Assembly: GCF_029227915.1 (NCBI RefSeq)
Contig: NC_079886.1
Location: 22,606,501 to 22,670,500 of the forward strand
Origin: Hydractinia symbiolongicarpus
Taxonomy: Eukaryota; Cnidaria; Hydrozoa; Anthoathecata; Hydractiniidae
Reading direction: 5' to 3'
Length of the DNA stretch: 64,000 nucleotides
Shown here: one piece after another, positions 10,303 to 22,690 of the stretch
Position numbering within the stretch: the first letter of the stretch is position 1
Layout of the letters: every line of letters starts with the position of its first letter
Translations under genes and position numbers: made by a program
Notes under the pieces: model-generated
What the model was told of the DNA's origin: nothing
The model's input: the letters and a program-made list of their open reading frames with translations, nothing else
Databases searched by the model: none

Positions 10303-11649
10303 TGGAAAAAAAACTTATTTAAGCAGAATATCGTAGCTAGAACTTGCAGGATTATTATCACAAAATCTATGTCTTCTTACTACTTGCTTGTGACTAGCTT
10401 CAGGTTGGTAAAGATAACACAAGAAAATTTAATAAAAATGGCAGTGTGACCATGGCTTATCCGACAGATGCTCCAAAAGCTACTCTATATAAAAAAAATA
10501 AAAACTTTTGCGAAGAGATGATTCTTCTGTAATTTGGCAGAATTTTTTTTTTGCTAATTTCGGGATATTGAATATTTCGCGGGACAAACATTGTGCCATT
10601 AAAGTATATTCAGATAAAAAATATCGTCAGCTAAATATTAATCAGAGTTGACATGTAGTTTAATAGTACCACCTAAACAGAAGGTTTATTAGCTAACTAT
10701 AGACAAGTGAAGCGTAAAAAGCACCGAACAGTATTCATAATGTAACTCAAATCTTCAACCTTTTCCATTAAATCGACAAAATTATTGCGCGAACAGGATT
10801 AACAAAAGGTCAAAGAAAAATGTACCAGTCATCTATTTTTTTTATGCACGCGAAATACAACCTTCCTCAAAATATATTGGGAAAAATTAAAAAAAATTGG
10901 TTGTAAAAGGGAACATGCTACTCCCCCCAAATTCAATGTTGTTTTTGTCAAAGCCTAGAGAATGTTTTTGAAGTGAGAAAGAGCAGCTGGGGCCTAGTAT
11001 AGCACTTCATACAAGTTTTTCCAAAGATTTTGTGGTGGGTTGTAGGTATGTTTCTCATATCAGCGAGATCTTCATGCGTTAAGACTGTATTAGTAGAAGC
11101 GTGAAAGCTTGTACTCTTTCATTTAGACAGCATCTAATACGTTTTATGACAAGTTTGGGTATTGTTTCCTTGGTGAAATTTAACATGGATGTCTTGTTTT
11201 CAATTAAAGTAAAACAAATAGCTTTCAAGAACTCAGGAGAAACACATTTCTTTAAATAAATTTCTGGACTATCTCTGTTTAAAAGATATTGTTCCTAGAT
11301 AAACAAAAATCTTCCATCTGCACAATTTATTTAATATAAATTTGTATATAAAATACGTGATATATAATGTGCCCAAGTTTCCTAATTACAAAGTTGCTCA
11401 TAAACGAATTGCAATGTGGCACGGCTTTAAAATTGCAAATTGGCGCAGATTAATAACATTATCATGCCTGGTTCAAATGCAGAACAAAAAATTAGCAGAT
11501 TTTTTATGATGCGTTCTTTTTTGTCAAGTTAACCTGCACGACGTTTAACGAAATATTGTTTTTATATAGTGTTTCTTTAATTTATGATGGGTAATCAAAA
11601 ATCCGAAAGAAAATACACTTTCACCATTAGCGAAAGTGGAAAATATTTA

Positions 11650-12247
11650 CAGTCGACGCTCGCTATCTCGACCTTCCACGGGACTGGTGAAAAAGGTCGA
11701 GATAACGAAAGTTCGAGATAGTGGATAGTCGAGACATAGAAGGAGCGGCGATCGTGAAAAAGGTCGAGATAAGAAAAGTTTTCAATATCATGCACATATT
11801 AGAAAAATTATTTAAATTTTTAAACATGGTCAGGTATGGACTATTAATCAGAAGAATCAATTATTACTATTTTCATGCTATATGTATATCATTTGAAAAA
11901 ATTCAAAATGCCACTTTGCTTTTTAGCACATATTCTGTCCTTATTTACAAAGGATTCTAAACGCTGTAACAAACGTTTGAAATCTTCATTTTGAGAAAGT
12001 TTGAGAAATTGGTACGAATTTTTTTGTGTTATGAAATTTGAAAAATTACAGAAAGGGTCGAGATAACGTGATGAAATGTGCTCAAGGGACGGTAAAAATA
12101 GGTCGAGGTAAGGAAAGTTCGAGGTAACGGGTAGTCGAGATATAGAACGTGTTTCAGCCTACGAGAGGTTGAAATGCCGAAGGGACCGATGAAAATTGGT
12201 CGAGAAAGATCGAGATAACGGGTAGTCGAGATAACGAGCGACGACTG
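11650..12247. mobile_element. 598-bp TA-flanked MITE with TATCTCGA subterminal repeats (Tc/mariner-pogo/Tigger-like)
   Basis: Left end CAGTCGACGCTCGCTATCTC and right end, read inward on the other strand, CAGTCGTCGCTCGTTATCTC form imperfect terminal inverted repeats. A TA dinucleotide lies directly outside each end (11648-11649 and 12248-12249), the target duplication typical of the Tc1/mariner superfamily. GGTCGAGATAACG-like motifs recur near both ends and are plausible transposase-binding sites. No transposase is encoded inside, so this is non-autonomous. A diverged inverted relative lies at 17238-17840. Confidence 0.7.
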
Positions 12248-12439
12248 TAGAAGTAAAAATATAAAAATAGGAAAAAAATATGTGGTGAAGAAATTTTCTT
12301 GCTTAAAGAACCGCTACATGCTTTCTAAGAGAGAAAGTAAAGAAGTTACAACTTTCACGTGACAAATCTCTGGATCATTTTACCACAACACGAAAATATA
12401 TGCATCTGTAAGTTACTAAGTATGCAACCAGAAGTGAAA

Positions 12440-13259
12440 ACTAATAAATCCACCTTGGCAAATGTGTTCCTTTGTTTTCATGAACGTAAGTGGATCGAAG
12501 ATTGTTCAAATGCATTTAAACCTCTGTGGTATAAACGCTACGTTGATGATATTTTTCTGTTTTTTTTCAACCGTAAATCATCTTGTATCTTTTAAAGATT
12601 ATATGAATAGGAAGCGTCCTAATATCAATTTTACTTTTGAAACAGAAAAATATAACTCTTTCTTTTTTAGATGTAAAAATTGGTAGAGAAAATAATAAGT
12701 TTGTTTGTGTTGATAAGGTACACAGACCACGTGCTGTACCTCTGTGTTTTGATGTGCCTAAGAAGAAGGTATTGGTCGTATTACCATATTTAGGAAACGT
12801 TTCATTGCAAGCTAGGTCTCGTCTTAGGAAAGCGTTCTCTAAACATTTACCCAGTTGTTCCTTACAGATTCGTTTATCGATCTTGGTTAAGGTTGTCTGC
12901 CATGTTTCGTTTCAAGAATAGTCTTCCAAGATCTTTACTTTCTGGTGTTGTATATAAATTTTCATGTAGTGGCTGTAATGCGTCTTATATTTGCTATACG
13001 ACACCTGAGGGTCAGATCTTGTGAGCACTTTGGAATTTCCCATCTTACAAACAAAAGAACCTCTAGTCACCAATCCTCAGCGGTTAATGATCATATTCTG
13101 TTGACGTCACACCAAGCTAGCTTAGATGATAATTTTACAGTTCTGACGTCAGATGCCGCTAATTATGTTCTGGGGATTAAAGAAAGTCTTTTTATTCAAA
13201 AAGAAAAACCCATACTCAATAAGAATATCACTTCGGCTCCTTTGTACCTTTTTAATTAG
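12440..13259 (+). mobile_element. Penelope-like element fragment: RT 3' part plus GIY-YIG endonuclease, degenerate
   Basis: After a TLANVF trace at about 12450, a frame reads KRYVDDIFLFF, in which YVDD (12539-12550) is the polymerase motif C of a reverse transcriptase. FLDVKI follows near 12665 after a frame change. Near 12945 GVVYKFSCSGCNASYI begins a GIY-YIG endonuclease with the Cys pair typical of Penelope-like elements. The frame at 13030-13259 continues with SCEHFGISHLTNKR, AVNDHIL and LGIKESLFIQKEKPILN, matching the Arg/His/Glu-bearing second half of that domain. At least three frameshifts are present and the 5' part of the RT is missing. The copy is dead. Identification rests on motif order, not a search. 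Confidence 0.75.
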
Positions 13260-15904
13260 TGTATTTTGTGATTATTTCAATTATCAATTAGGGAATATTC
13301 CAACTGCATACATATCAATAAAAACAAATTGTAATTTGATGTGATCATGGCTTGAGTTTAAGTCAAAAGCTTGATTAATAAAAAAACCGTCGTAGTTTGT
13401 TTTAATTTTAATTACATTGACGTGGATACAATTTACAATTGTTTTGAGAGGTTCTAAGAACGCTTCAAATGAAATTCAACCTCTGTTTCGGGATTTTAGT
13501 TTACCTTACGCAAATTACTCCCTAAGCATCTTTATTAGTTGTTGCATGCTTATTTATGTTCCTCAAGTAGATCTTACTTGGAAACAAAAATTCAAAAAAC
13601 TAGTTTGTTTAAATTAAAAAAAAAAACAATTTTCGAAGGCATATTATTTCTCAACAATTTTGGTTAAACATTCAAAACTAAACAATAGAACTACCCAAAT
13701 GGATGCTTTTTGTGAACAAGCGATGATTGTAAAGTTTTACAAGTATATTTAAACAAATTTGGTGTAAAAAATGACAGCAAAGCTAACTGGGGAAAAATAA
13801 TAACCTTACCGTATGGAACAAAACTTTGCAAATAAAGCATATCGCACCTCCACAACTCTATTTTCCGTTTTGACACAAAATATCTGATGATTCTTGCATA
13901 GTCTCAAGACATTATGGATGAATGGAAATAGTATTATATTTTTTTGTTGGAGACGAAATGCGTGTAGTGTATCACTTTGTAATCCTAACGCACTTTGTAA
14001 TGCAATTTTTTTACACTTAATCTAATTTCAAATTGTAATGCCCTAACCTGTCGCACTTGGTAAATCCTTATAAATGTATATCTTTTACCTTTTTATAACT
14101 TTTTTTTTGATCGGCAGATACACTTTTTCACACCAATTTAATTTCTCTCTTTTCAAAATATTACTAAATTAATGAACCGTAATACTGTTTAAGTACATAT
14201 AGGAGAATTTTTTTACTCTGTTGATATGCCTGCATTTCGTGTTCCGAGTTTACTGAAATCTTTTCAACTTTTAAAAACTTTTAGAATAATTACAATAATT
14301 ACAAGAATATGTAAAATGAAATTATACAAAAGAAGAATGCGCTAAGAATATGCTTTTTTGGAAATTTTGCTCAAATTTTGTATTCTATGTTAACTGATAT
14401 AAACTTTTATCCTATCGTTGATGTAAAATGGCTTCTCTCAGGTTTCATCTAAATTGCCTTCTTAAAATCTAGGTGTCTGTCTGTCGGTTGAATTGGATCA
14501 CTTAATCAACCAGGTGATTTTTACACCAGTTAGCATTCCTGATCTTTTAATGTTAACTGTGTTAAGAATATGCCAAAAATATCGGTATGATTTTTGTCCA
14601 AAACTTAAGAACGTTCGTTAAAATAAAAAAACACTATTCTGATAAAAAGGGTGTATTGTATTTTTTCTGCAGATGATTAACGTGTTACATGTATGTATGG
14701 ATATCACTCAATAGAATCTAAAATAGTAAGAAATGCAAAAATACAATATAAAAATGCGAATCCTTTTTTTTCTCAATGAGATGTCATAAAATATAGCGTA
14801 AACAAAAAGGAAAAATTCATTCAAACGGATTCAAACCATCTCAAAAATCTTATACAAGTTCCTTTTAGCAAGCAATTAAGAAACATTTTGAATTGTATGA
14901 TGATCATCAAATACGCTTTAATGTTTATGAGAAAGGATGTAAATTAAGTGGCTAGTTTGTAAAATCCATGAAAAAGAGACAACAAAACCTGTATGAAATA
15001 AAAAAAATATTTTAAAACATTACTTCCTTTGCATATGTTTTTTTATATTAACAACAAAATCTGTCGGTTTTACCACACAATTCAGTACAAGCATGTCGAT
15101 CTATTAATGTAAGCAAATACCTTTTACAAGAGTATGGAAGAGACTAATTATAAGTTAACATTGATCGTATTTTTTTTTAACTTGAAAAGCATGTTTTATG
15201 TTACCTTAGAGAAGTTTGGAAACACAAGTAAAATATTTCAAATAATAAAAAAAAACATGGCAATTCATGAGTCACGATTATATATTGATTTATGTGCCTT
15301 CAATAAATTATTTTCAATAAAGAGGCAAGTAAAGTTTCATTTACTTATTAAAATGCTGCAAGCTGTAAAAAGCAATAAAAGATTAAAAATATTAAATTTC
15401 GCATTGTCTCTTGATGATTCTCTTAAAACAATTAAAATGATGGTGTGTAGCTAAAAAAGGAAAAGCAATGGGAATCAAACACCCCATTTAATCTTTATTA
15501 GGAGCAGAATCATTTTATTAAACTATGCCAAATTCAAAATGTTGTGGTGTTTAAATATTTTGATGTCCGTCAACTCTCATATTTTTTATTTTTACATATT
15601 CTTACCAAGATCTTGTTGCTGTTTGTATGGTCTATTGCTTTTAGCGTTCTTTAAAAGGTTGAAATTAAAATAAAATCCCTGACCGTCTAGCAGTATAGAA
15701 AGTCAATTTCTACGCTAGTATGATGGACTGTAAGACAATGACAGAAATATCACATGGGAGAAGAAAAGAATAACCCTTGCGCCAAAATAGTAAATCATGC
15801 GTGAATAAAGATAATACATAAAATCACTACTCGAGAAAATAATAATACTGCGTACGTTTTTTATCGCTAACGTCGAATCGATTTATTTATTTATTTTGGT
15901 ATAA
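13260..15904. other. Non-coding, no recognisable content
   Basis: AT-rich sequence with scattered short open frames, the longest 106 codons at 15134-15454. That frame has no recognisable domain, no signal peptide and the Lys/Ile/Phe/Asn-heavy composition expected of chance frames in AT-rich DNA. No tRNA or structural RNA recognised. Confidence 0.45.
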
Positions 15905-16045
15905 AGGAAGCATGGCAGACGTTTTAAATAGACAATCCACAAAACGTCAACACTTGATAACATAAAGTCTGGTCAGCATCTTAAAGAGTGGGAACAGGAA
16001 ATCCTACTGATTATAAATAATTTGCGAAGTTTGGCATGAAAAAGA
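15905..16045 (-). repeat. Dispersed repeat shared with 50280-50425
   Basis: The reverse complement carries AGGATTTCCTGTTCCCACTC, TTTAAGATGCTGA and GACCAGAC in the same order and spacing as 50309-50356 and the duplicate near 55531-55578, with small gaps. Non-coding. Confidence 0.55.
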
Positions 16046-17237
16046 ATCTACTGACTTAAATTTTGATAACATTACAAAGCATTTTTTCTTAAATTTTTAT
16101 CAGAAGATCAAAGATAAGTCTATCCATTTGATGCTCACCTCACACAAAGCTGATTATAAAATAAAAATTTTTTTGGTAGTTTTTTTGGTGCTTGGTAATT
16201 TGTTTCCTACAAAACATGGAAGTATATATTTTATACCTCCATGTTGCAACAATATATATGACGAATCATAAATACAAGTGAAATTGGTGAAACATGTCAT
16301 CGCCTAAAAAAACATTTTGAGCCCCTTTCAAGCTTCTGGTAAGCATTACCAGAAGCTCATATAGAGTTAAGAAAATTGAAAAAAAAGTCGCGCTATATTT
16401 TCTATGGATTTGTTAACCTTTTTCACAAAGGCAAATAAAGATACATGCTATTTCAATAACGCTATGAAAAATTGATCTAAACAATGCCTATTCTACACTC
16501 CAGGCGATATCAATATTATTATACCCGTATGCGTCTTTCACGCAAAATGGTACCACAAGTAGCGAAACGCACGAAATTCTTAGTTTTGATTTACTTTATT
16601 GTCGTATATTCTTATAGAAAACAAAATTAGTAACCATTTAAAAACATTTTATTTAGAAAAAAAATTATAACCACAACTGTCTTGATTTAAAAAATTATAG
16701 TTGTTTCTAGCCTGAAAATACATGTACTAACCTGCATCATTTCTTTGCATTTCTCAATAACTGGAATTTTACCAATTTTCCTAACATTTTTTAGAATTTG
16801 GGTCAAAATCATTTGAAAACATTTTCATAATTTGCCGTCGTTTTGCGAACGTGATATTTCAGTTATTATAAAGTGTTTAAGAGATATTGTTTTCAATAAC
16901 TTGTTTCTAAATTATATAAAATTTCCGAATGTATCAATCTTTGCAAAGAGAAAATAAATTTGTTCCGCCATGTGACGTCATTTCTTTTCCAATAATTATT
17001 ACTCACATTTTTAATACATCACAACACCTGCTTGTTCTGTGTTGGATATTGACAGTAACATGTGTAGTAGGTAATCACTTCAGGGGACAGGTTAATAACT
17101 CAGTTATATTCCATGAAAACCGAAAACGTTGGAGACATCAATATCAGGCAATCATGAGAATTCTCTTAACAATTTAATTTATTTTTACCATATTATTATA
17201 TTGTACTTAGAGATACTACAGAAATATTTTTCGTTTT
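16046..17237. other. Non-coding; two hairpins
   Basis: No gene. A perfect 12-bp stem with a 3-nt loop lies at 16331-16357 (AGCTTCTGGTAA arm), and a 13-bp stem with one mismatch lies at about 16215-16245. A weak copy of the hairpin-tail repeat is at 16510-16575. The remainder is plain AT-rich DNA. Confidence 0.5.
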
Positions 17238-17840
17238 TGAAATACTCGACTACCTGTTATCTCGATCTTTCCGTATCTCGATCAATTTTCAGTCCCTTCG
17301 CAATTTTAACCTCCCGTAGGCTAAAAAAACACGTCCAATATCTCGACTACCCGTTATTTTGAACTTTTCTTATCTCGACGTTTTTCTTCGGTACCTTAAG
17401 TACATTTTATCACATTATCTCGAACTCTTTCTGTAATTTTTTAAATTTTATCACACAAAAAATTCAATCAGAAAAAGATTCAAATTCAATCAGAAAAAGA
17501 TTTGAATATTTTTTAATTTTCTTTCGAGAAAAAAACTATTAATCAAGAGTCAATTATTACTATTCAATGATTCTCATGCTGTATGCCCAATATATAAGAT
17601 ATCGGACGTATTTAAGCCTACGGGAGGCTGAAATGCCGGCTTACATAAGATTTTCTCTTCGTTTACACATCAGGTTTAAAAATTTGAATAATTTTTCTAA
17701 CGTGTGCATGATATTGACAAACTTTCCTTATTTTTAGTTTTTTACGATCGACGCTCTTTATCTCGACAATCCACTATCTTGAACTTTTGTTATCTCGACC
17801 TTTCTCACTAGTCCTGTGAAATGTTGAGATAAGAGAACTG
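17238..17840. mobile_element. Diverged inverted relative of the TA-flanked MITE
   Basis: The sequence is the reverse complement, in order, of the element at 11650-12247: CTCGACTACC and TTATCTCGA motifs at its left, then ATCAATTTTCAGTCCCTTCG, then at its right GATCGACGCTC, ATCCACTATCTTGAAC and CTCACTAGTCC. The outermost terminal bases are lost or changed at both ends, so no target duplication is visible. An extra direct repeat (TTCAATCAGAAAAAGATT, twice near 17460-17505) has been gained. Older and more eroded than its partner. Confidence 0.6.
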
Positions 17841-18119
17841 GTCATACCATATTTTCTGTAAATTAATTTATTATTATGTTTATTTACCATGTTAAAAATG
17901 AATTAAAAATATATTGATTTGAATGGAAGGGGTTAAAAACTGTTATCTCTGCTTTTCTAAAAATTTTTCACTTCTGAACTCTGTGTTAACCAAAAACTAT
18001 GTCGCAACGGATATGTCGAAATATACACTGAGAATAGTTTAACCTGTATTGATTATATTTCCTGCATTCAAGGTGTTTTAGCATTTAAATTTTACCGAAA
18101 CGTGCCGTTGTGCTAACTC

Positions 18120-18268
18120 ACTCGCATATTAAATTAACTAGCAAGACAAATATGCAAAAGATGTGCTGAGTTAGTCGCGCATTAAATTAACTTCGTCATA
18201 CCCAGCAGTATAAATAGGACATAAAATTGTTTGGTCATCATAATCTTTAAATTCAAAAAAAAGTCAAA
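18120..18268 (+). promoter_or_regulatory. Conserved promoter of secreted-peptide gene
   Basis: A TATAAATA at 18209-18216 lies 53 bases before the ATG. The upstream stretch (ATTAAATTAACTTCGTCATA and GCAAGACAAATATGCAAAAG) is nearly identical in the inverted paralogue, whose TATA-like box is at 48417-48410. Conservation continues to about 17935, well outside coding sequence. The exact transcription start is not known. Confidence 0.55.
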
Positions 18269-18766
18269 ATGAGAAAAGTCCTAGTGTTCTTCTTTGTTCT
18301 GTCAACTATGACAGTGTTAGCGATAGACGAAACAATGTTAAAATACTGCAGAAGATTGCATTTAAAATGTCCATTGAAGTGGCTTGGCAAGTATAAGATT
18401 TTGGGAAGTGTTACAGTGATGAAACCTTTCAGCAAAAGGAAACAAAATAAATTAAAGATATCCTTAATCACGAATAGAACAGTTTGGCCAATCAACAAGT
18501 ATTGGGAGAAGTTACACAAAAAAGGTAACATCAGTTTGTTTTTGTATAAGTGTTTTTATTTTCTCATTTAATCGATGGTGTATCGTAATGTAAGTTAAAT
18601 GCAGTTAGGGTATACCCTATTTCAATGCTCGTCTTTCTAAAACACCACGTCATCCAATCGAATTATTTTAATGCGTATATGAAGATAACATATTTATTTA
18701 GTAGTTTTGGAGGAGAACGAAAAGTTGTTAAAAGTGGTGACGTGGTACAAACGAAAGTATATATGA
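18269..18766 (+). CDS. Small secreted basic peptide, two exons, 106 aa
   Basis: Exon 1 is 18269-18524 (donor G|GTAACA) and exon 2 is 18702-18766 (acceptor TTATTTAG|), giving 106 codons plus TGA. Residues 1-18 (MRKVLVFFFVLSTMTVLA) form a clear signal peptide, so the product is predicted to be secreted or granule-stored. The mature part is strongly basic and has exactly two cysteines, in KYCRRLHLKCP (six residues between them), which could form one small disulfide loop. The splice model is supported by the inverted paralogue at 48363-47456, where both splice sites, the intron phase and the 65-nt exon 2 (ending in WYKRKY plus one residue) match. No known peptide family is recognised; antimicrobial, signalling, venom or nematocyst roles are all open. 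Confidence 0.68.
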
Positions 18767-18884
18767 ATGAATTGGATAGGTGGCAATGAGAAACATACTC
18801 AAGAAAATAAATGTATTAATATTTATGTAAAGCAAATACTTATAATTTTGCATTAAGTTTTATAAAATAAAATTTATATATTTG

Positions 18885-20113
18885 TCGGTGGAAGGATCTT
18901 TTGTCGTGTTGTAAAAAATTATTTTGAGTCAACAAATATACTGGTGACAAAATCTGTCATGTTATCTGTCAATTTCCTGTAAATATGGATTGTTCTTAGT
19001 CCTAATGAGAAGTGACGATTGTATATGTCATTCTTACTTTTCAAACAATATTATTTTTTTTACATGATAAAAAACAACTTCGGTTTGACGTTAGACATTG
19101 CACAGTTCTAGTTTTTTGCATTGTACACAGCCACAATATTTGAAAAAATAATATTAAAACAAAGAGTTTCAACTTTAAAACCTTTCTTGTTCTTAATTAA
19201 TCTTTTAACCCCATTTATGACGTTATCTTGGTTTGGCTCTCATACGCAACTTTCTGAGGTGGGTTGGTCTCATATTAATAGTGACTCTACTTCCTGCTTC
19301 TGATTAGAAAGTTGTTCTTAATTAGTTCAAATGAAGCCTCGCGTTGATTTTTTAAGAATCCTTATAAATCCAGGCTGATATAATACTATTTATAGGTTTC
19401 TATTCGTTTCGGTACAAACTGTGCATATTCCAACATTTAACCTTTTGCATTCTTCTTTTATTTTTGAATTAGTTCCATTCAATATATTCAAATAATCTTT
19501 CAGTGGAAGGATCTTTTTTCGTGTTGTAAAAAAATATTTTGAGTCAACAAATATACTGGTGACAAAATCTGTCGTGTTATCTGTCAATTTCCTGTAAATA
19601 TGGATTGTTCTTAGTCCTAATGAGAAGTGACGATTGTATATATCATTCTTACTTTTCAAACAATAATATTTTTTAACATGATAAAAAACAACTTCGGTTT
19701 GACGTTAGACATTGCACAGTTCTAGTTTTTTGCATTGTACACAGCCACAATATTTGAAAAAATAATATTAAAACAAAGAGTTTCAACTTCAAAACCTTTC
19801 TTGTTTTTAATTAATCTTTTAACCCCATTTATGACGTTATCTTGGTTTGGCTCTCATATGCAACTTTCTGTGGTGGGATGGTCTCACATTAATAGTGACT
19901 CTACTTCCTGCTTCTGATTAGAAAGTTGTTTTTAGTTAGTTCAAATGAAGCCTCGCGTTGATTTTTTAAGAATCCTTATAAATCCAGGCTATTATAATAC
20001 TATTTATAGGTTTCTATTCGTTTCGGTACAAACTGTGCATATTCCAACATTTAACCTTTTGCATTCTTCTTTTATTTTTGTATCAGTTCCATTCAATATA
20101 TTCAAATAATCTT
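18885..20113 (+). repeat. 614-bp tandem duplication
   Basis: The block starting TGGAAGGATCTTTT at about 18890 recurs at about 19504, and all landmarks inside are offset by 614 bases (for example a MYTATIFEKIILKQ frame at 19121 and 19735). The two units differ by scattered substitutions and small indels. The corresponding part of the inverted arm at 46.5-47.4 kb has only one unit, so this event followed the larger duplication, or one unit was lost there. Short frames inside have no recognisable domain. Confidence 0.65.
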
Positions 20114-20270
20114 TCAAAGACATAACCATACACCCATGCTGTTTCAAGAAAATATGTAATAACTATAGAAAACAAATAAACAGCGAAACATGAGAATGTT
20201 ATAAAACAAAATTGTTCCATTTAACTTGTCATCTACAAATGTATATACTCTGTTCATTTCCTTTAAAAAT

Positions 20271-22229
20271 AATTTTGTTAGTTTACGTAGGCAGCTGCAG
20301 TGCACATTCACTGGCTACGTCACTTAATTAATTTTTTATTTTTCTATACGAACGTTTCAATGCGATTCATCTTGTTCTGAAAGCATCAACTGTGTTAACA
20401 CTGGGTCATTCATATGAATTCTACATAATGAATTGATTGGTATTACGGAGCACTAGTTGTTTTCAAAGTGAGATACTGTTTTTTTTCTCGTGTCTTTAAA
20501 AACGTATCAAAGTATTAGGAAATATTTCATATTCTATAATTCGTAACCATGGTATGATTTTCACGAATTCAAAGTCCGGTTTTAGTTTAATGTGTGTAGT
20601 TTCTCGAAAACTACATAACATTAATTTGTGCATTTCAGCCGCCCGGCCTGTGTTAAGAAAGAGATGTTGATAATTGCAGCAACAAGTAAGCGCATCCGGC
20701 TTCCGCAAAAATTAAGTATTAAGACATGTTTATATAAAAATGATAATGAAAAAAAATTCCCGAAATTTAGAATTAATATTTATTTGCATATCCGGATGAT
20801 GCTGTTAGTAGCGGTACAGAGTATGTCGTAAATCCAATGAAGCACTTACATCGATAGAGAATTTCAGATGCAATGTTTTTTTTTCAAAAAACGTTTTCAC
20901 CACCTTAGCTGAAATAAAAAAAAGGCTACAACCCAGTTTATAGCAAAAGCAGTTCACGTCAATTTAATAATAAGTAAGCGCTTAGTATAGGCAAACCATG
21001 TAATAAATCTATGCACAATGTCATTTTCAATAAAGAAAAAAATGCCCCAACCCCGGTTAAAATAAATACAGACAAGAGCCTGTACCCTGCCGGCTAAAAC
21101 AATTGATAATCCACCGATTTTATTTTGTAGAATATAAATTTTGTGAGAAATCCATATCAATTGCTAGCTCAAATAAAAACACAGACCAGCCACAACCAGT
21201 CGTTTCAAATTTAGTTGTAAGAAAACCAAATTACCAATATTTCTAACCAGGTTATATTACAGTCAAAGGCGTAGCTACCTAACTGATTTTTACATGAATA
21301 AAAAATAAATCTAACTGTATTTGGCTGCTGCAATGTGTACTGTCACTTTTTAGCTGGATGAACCTACCCTACCTTCTGTCTACCTACAAACCAAAGTAGC
21401 TGATCAGAATGGTACAGGATGACACAAAAGAAACAATAATATCAGTAGGATAAAAAGCATCAAACTGAATAAACACAGAACGGCATATATACAGCCGGCT
21501 AGTAGGCACTGGTACCTAGCATCACGACCTGCGTTTGCAGTTAAAATCTAAAAAACACAAAAAACAAAAAATAACAAATTCAAGAACAAAAAACAGAACC
21601 CCAACAACACCCACGTCAACATTTAAAATTGTCTCGTCATTGTCATGGTACAAAACTTCATGCGACCGTGCCCTTTGACAAACACAACAACGCACGAGAA
21701 CGGTTTAGACCTGTGGATTAAATAAAATATATAAAACAAATATATATTGGTTCATTCACTCGTACCACGAAACTTTAACCTTATATTTTCACGAAAACCA
21801 CCGCGAAAAAAAATTTGCTTGCGAAAGATTTAGCCGCGAAATTTGCAGAACATTTTCTCGCTACGTTCATGCCCTAAATTCTGACTTAGGGGTAAAATGT
21901 TAAAGATTTGGGTAACTTGCAACGTTCAAAGGGTCTTAAAACAAAAATTCAACGCATGCGCGAAAGTTTTTGGGACCCGGAGAATGAATTTAAACATTTA
22001 TAAGTGTAAAATTTGTCATTTTTTGATGTTAGAGGATAGAACAAAAAATCAAATAGAAGCTTCTATGAAGTTTTCGTAAGTTAAAATAAACATACTTCGT
22101 CAGGTAATAAATAAAATTGCTGAAACATATATATGCTAGAATTGTTACAGAGTTGCGTTGCAGATAGATTCAGCTGTTGATTACAAAGAGAGAAAACCTT
22201 CACAAATTCCTATATCCTGGAGTAAAAGT
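20271..22229. other. Non-coding with weak dispersed repeats
   Basis: No gene supported. Around 21255-21400 the blocks GTAGCTACCTAACTG and TGTATTTGGCT recur in the same order at about 60445-60520, marking an old repeat. A CGCGAAAA/GCGAAATTTGC-type segment lies at 21785-21855. The rest is AT-rich without structure I can name. Confidence 0.4.
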
Positions 22230-22690
22230 TTCACCAACGATATTTATTATGAGAATGAGAAAAAATAAGGACTCAGTTGTACTGAATGCCGATAAAGAAT
22301 TGTGCATAGTTGTTATGAATAGAACTACTTTGCCGGTACAATTGAATTTACTAACCCATTATAAATACAATCCACAAGGATTTGACAAGCCCTCAAATCT
22401 TTTTATGCAGACACTTCAAAGACCTTCCGGAGTATTGCAACATGCGCCTTTAACCTAATCAACCAGCAGTTTTCTCTGCAAAACACAATAAAGCTTCCAC
22501 TAATTATCGTTAAAACAAATACTGCAACTTCGAATGCCTCCATTATTTGAAATTTCTCTAAATCATAAAGAATTTTACTTTAGAAAAAGACGTACGACGT
22601 CAAATCTTTGTTCACTGGTATTTCAATAGATGACACCATCGATCATATTCTGAAAGGTCTAACGAAAATTATTGTTTGACTGCAATGGTC
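22230..22690 (+). mobile_element. Penelope-like reverse transcriptase fragment, N-terminal part, degenerate
   Basis: A frame at 22250-22400 reads KDSVVLNADKELCIVVMNRT, matching the pattern of the RT region before motif A in Penelope-like elements, where a Lys/Asp-rich strand precedes a VVxMNR segment. Another piece at about 22588-22650 reads YDVKSLFTGISIDDTI, the motif A region with its catalytic Asp. Between and after these lie stops and frame changes. No endonuclease part follows. This fragment covers a different part of the RT from the one at 12440-13259, so the two do not overlap and could come from different insertions. Confidence 0.6.

Larger units (their letters stand above)
7512..11649. 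other. Non-coding stretch with short dispersed repeats
   Basis: No gene is supported here; small open frames, such as the one at 9190-9432, look random. Recognisable contents are the hairpin-tail repeat at 7955-8112, the GC-richer repeat at about 9835-10130, a 24-nt perfect palindrome at 10279-10302, and otherwise AT-rich sequence with homopolymer runs. Confidence 0.5.
17935..20270 (+). repeat. Left arm of a 2-kb inverted segmental duplication
   Basis: From the GTTAACCAAAAACTATGTCG block (about 17980) through the peptide gene to the stretch ending AACAAAATTGTTCCAT (about 20220), the sequence reappears in inverse orientation at about 48680-46520. Matching blocks occur in the same order: promoter, exon 1, exon 2, GTGACAAAATCTGTC-type segment, TGGTTTGGCTCTCATA segment, and the AGCATGGGTGTATGGTTATG region read on the other strand. 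Divergence is moderate, so the duplication is not recent. Confidence 0.65.

Noticed and set aside
15134-15454. 106-codon plus-strand frame
   Set aside because: Composition typical of chance frames in AT-rich DNA, no domain, signal peptide or paralogue.
19390-19659. 89-codon minus-strand frame in the 614-bp repeat
   Set aside because: Includes IYRKLTDN, faintly like retroelement sequence, but the equivalent stretch in the sister unit and in the inverted arm is not open; too weak to name.
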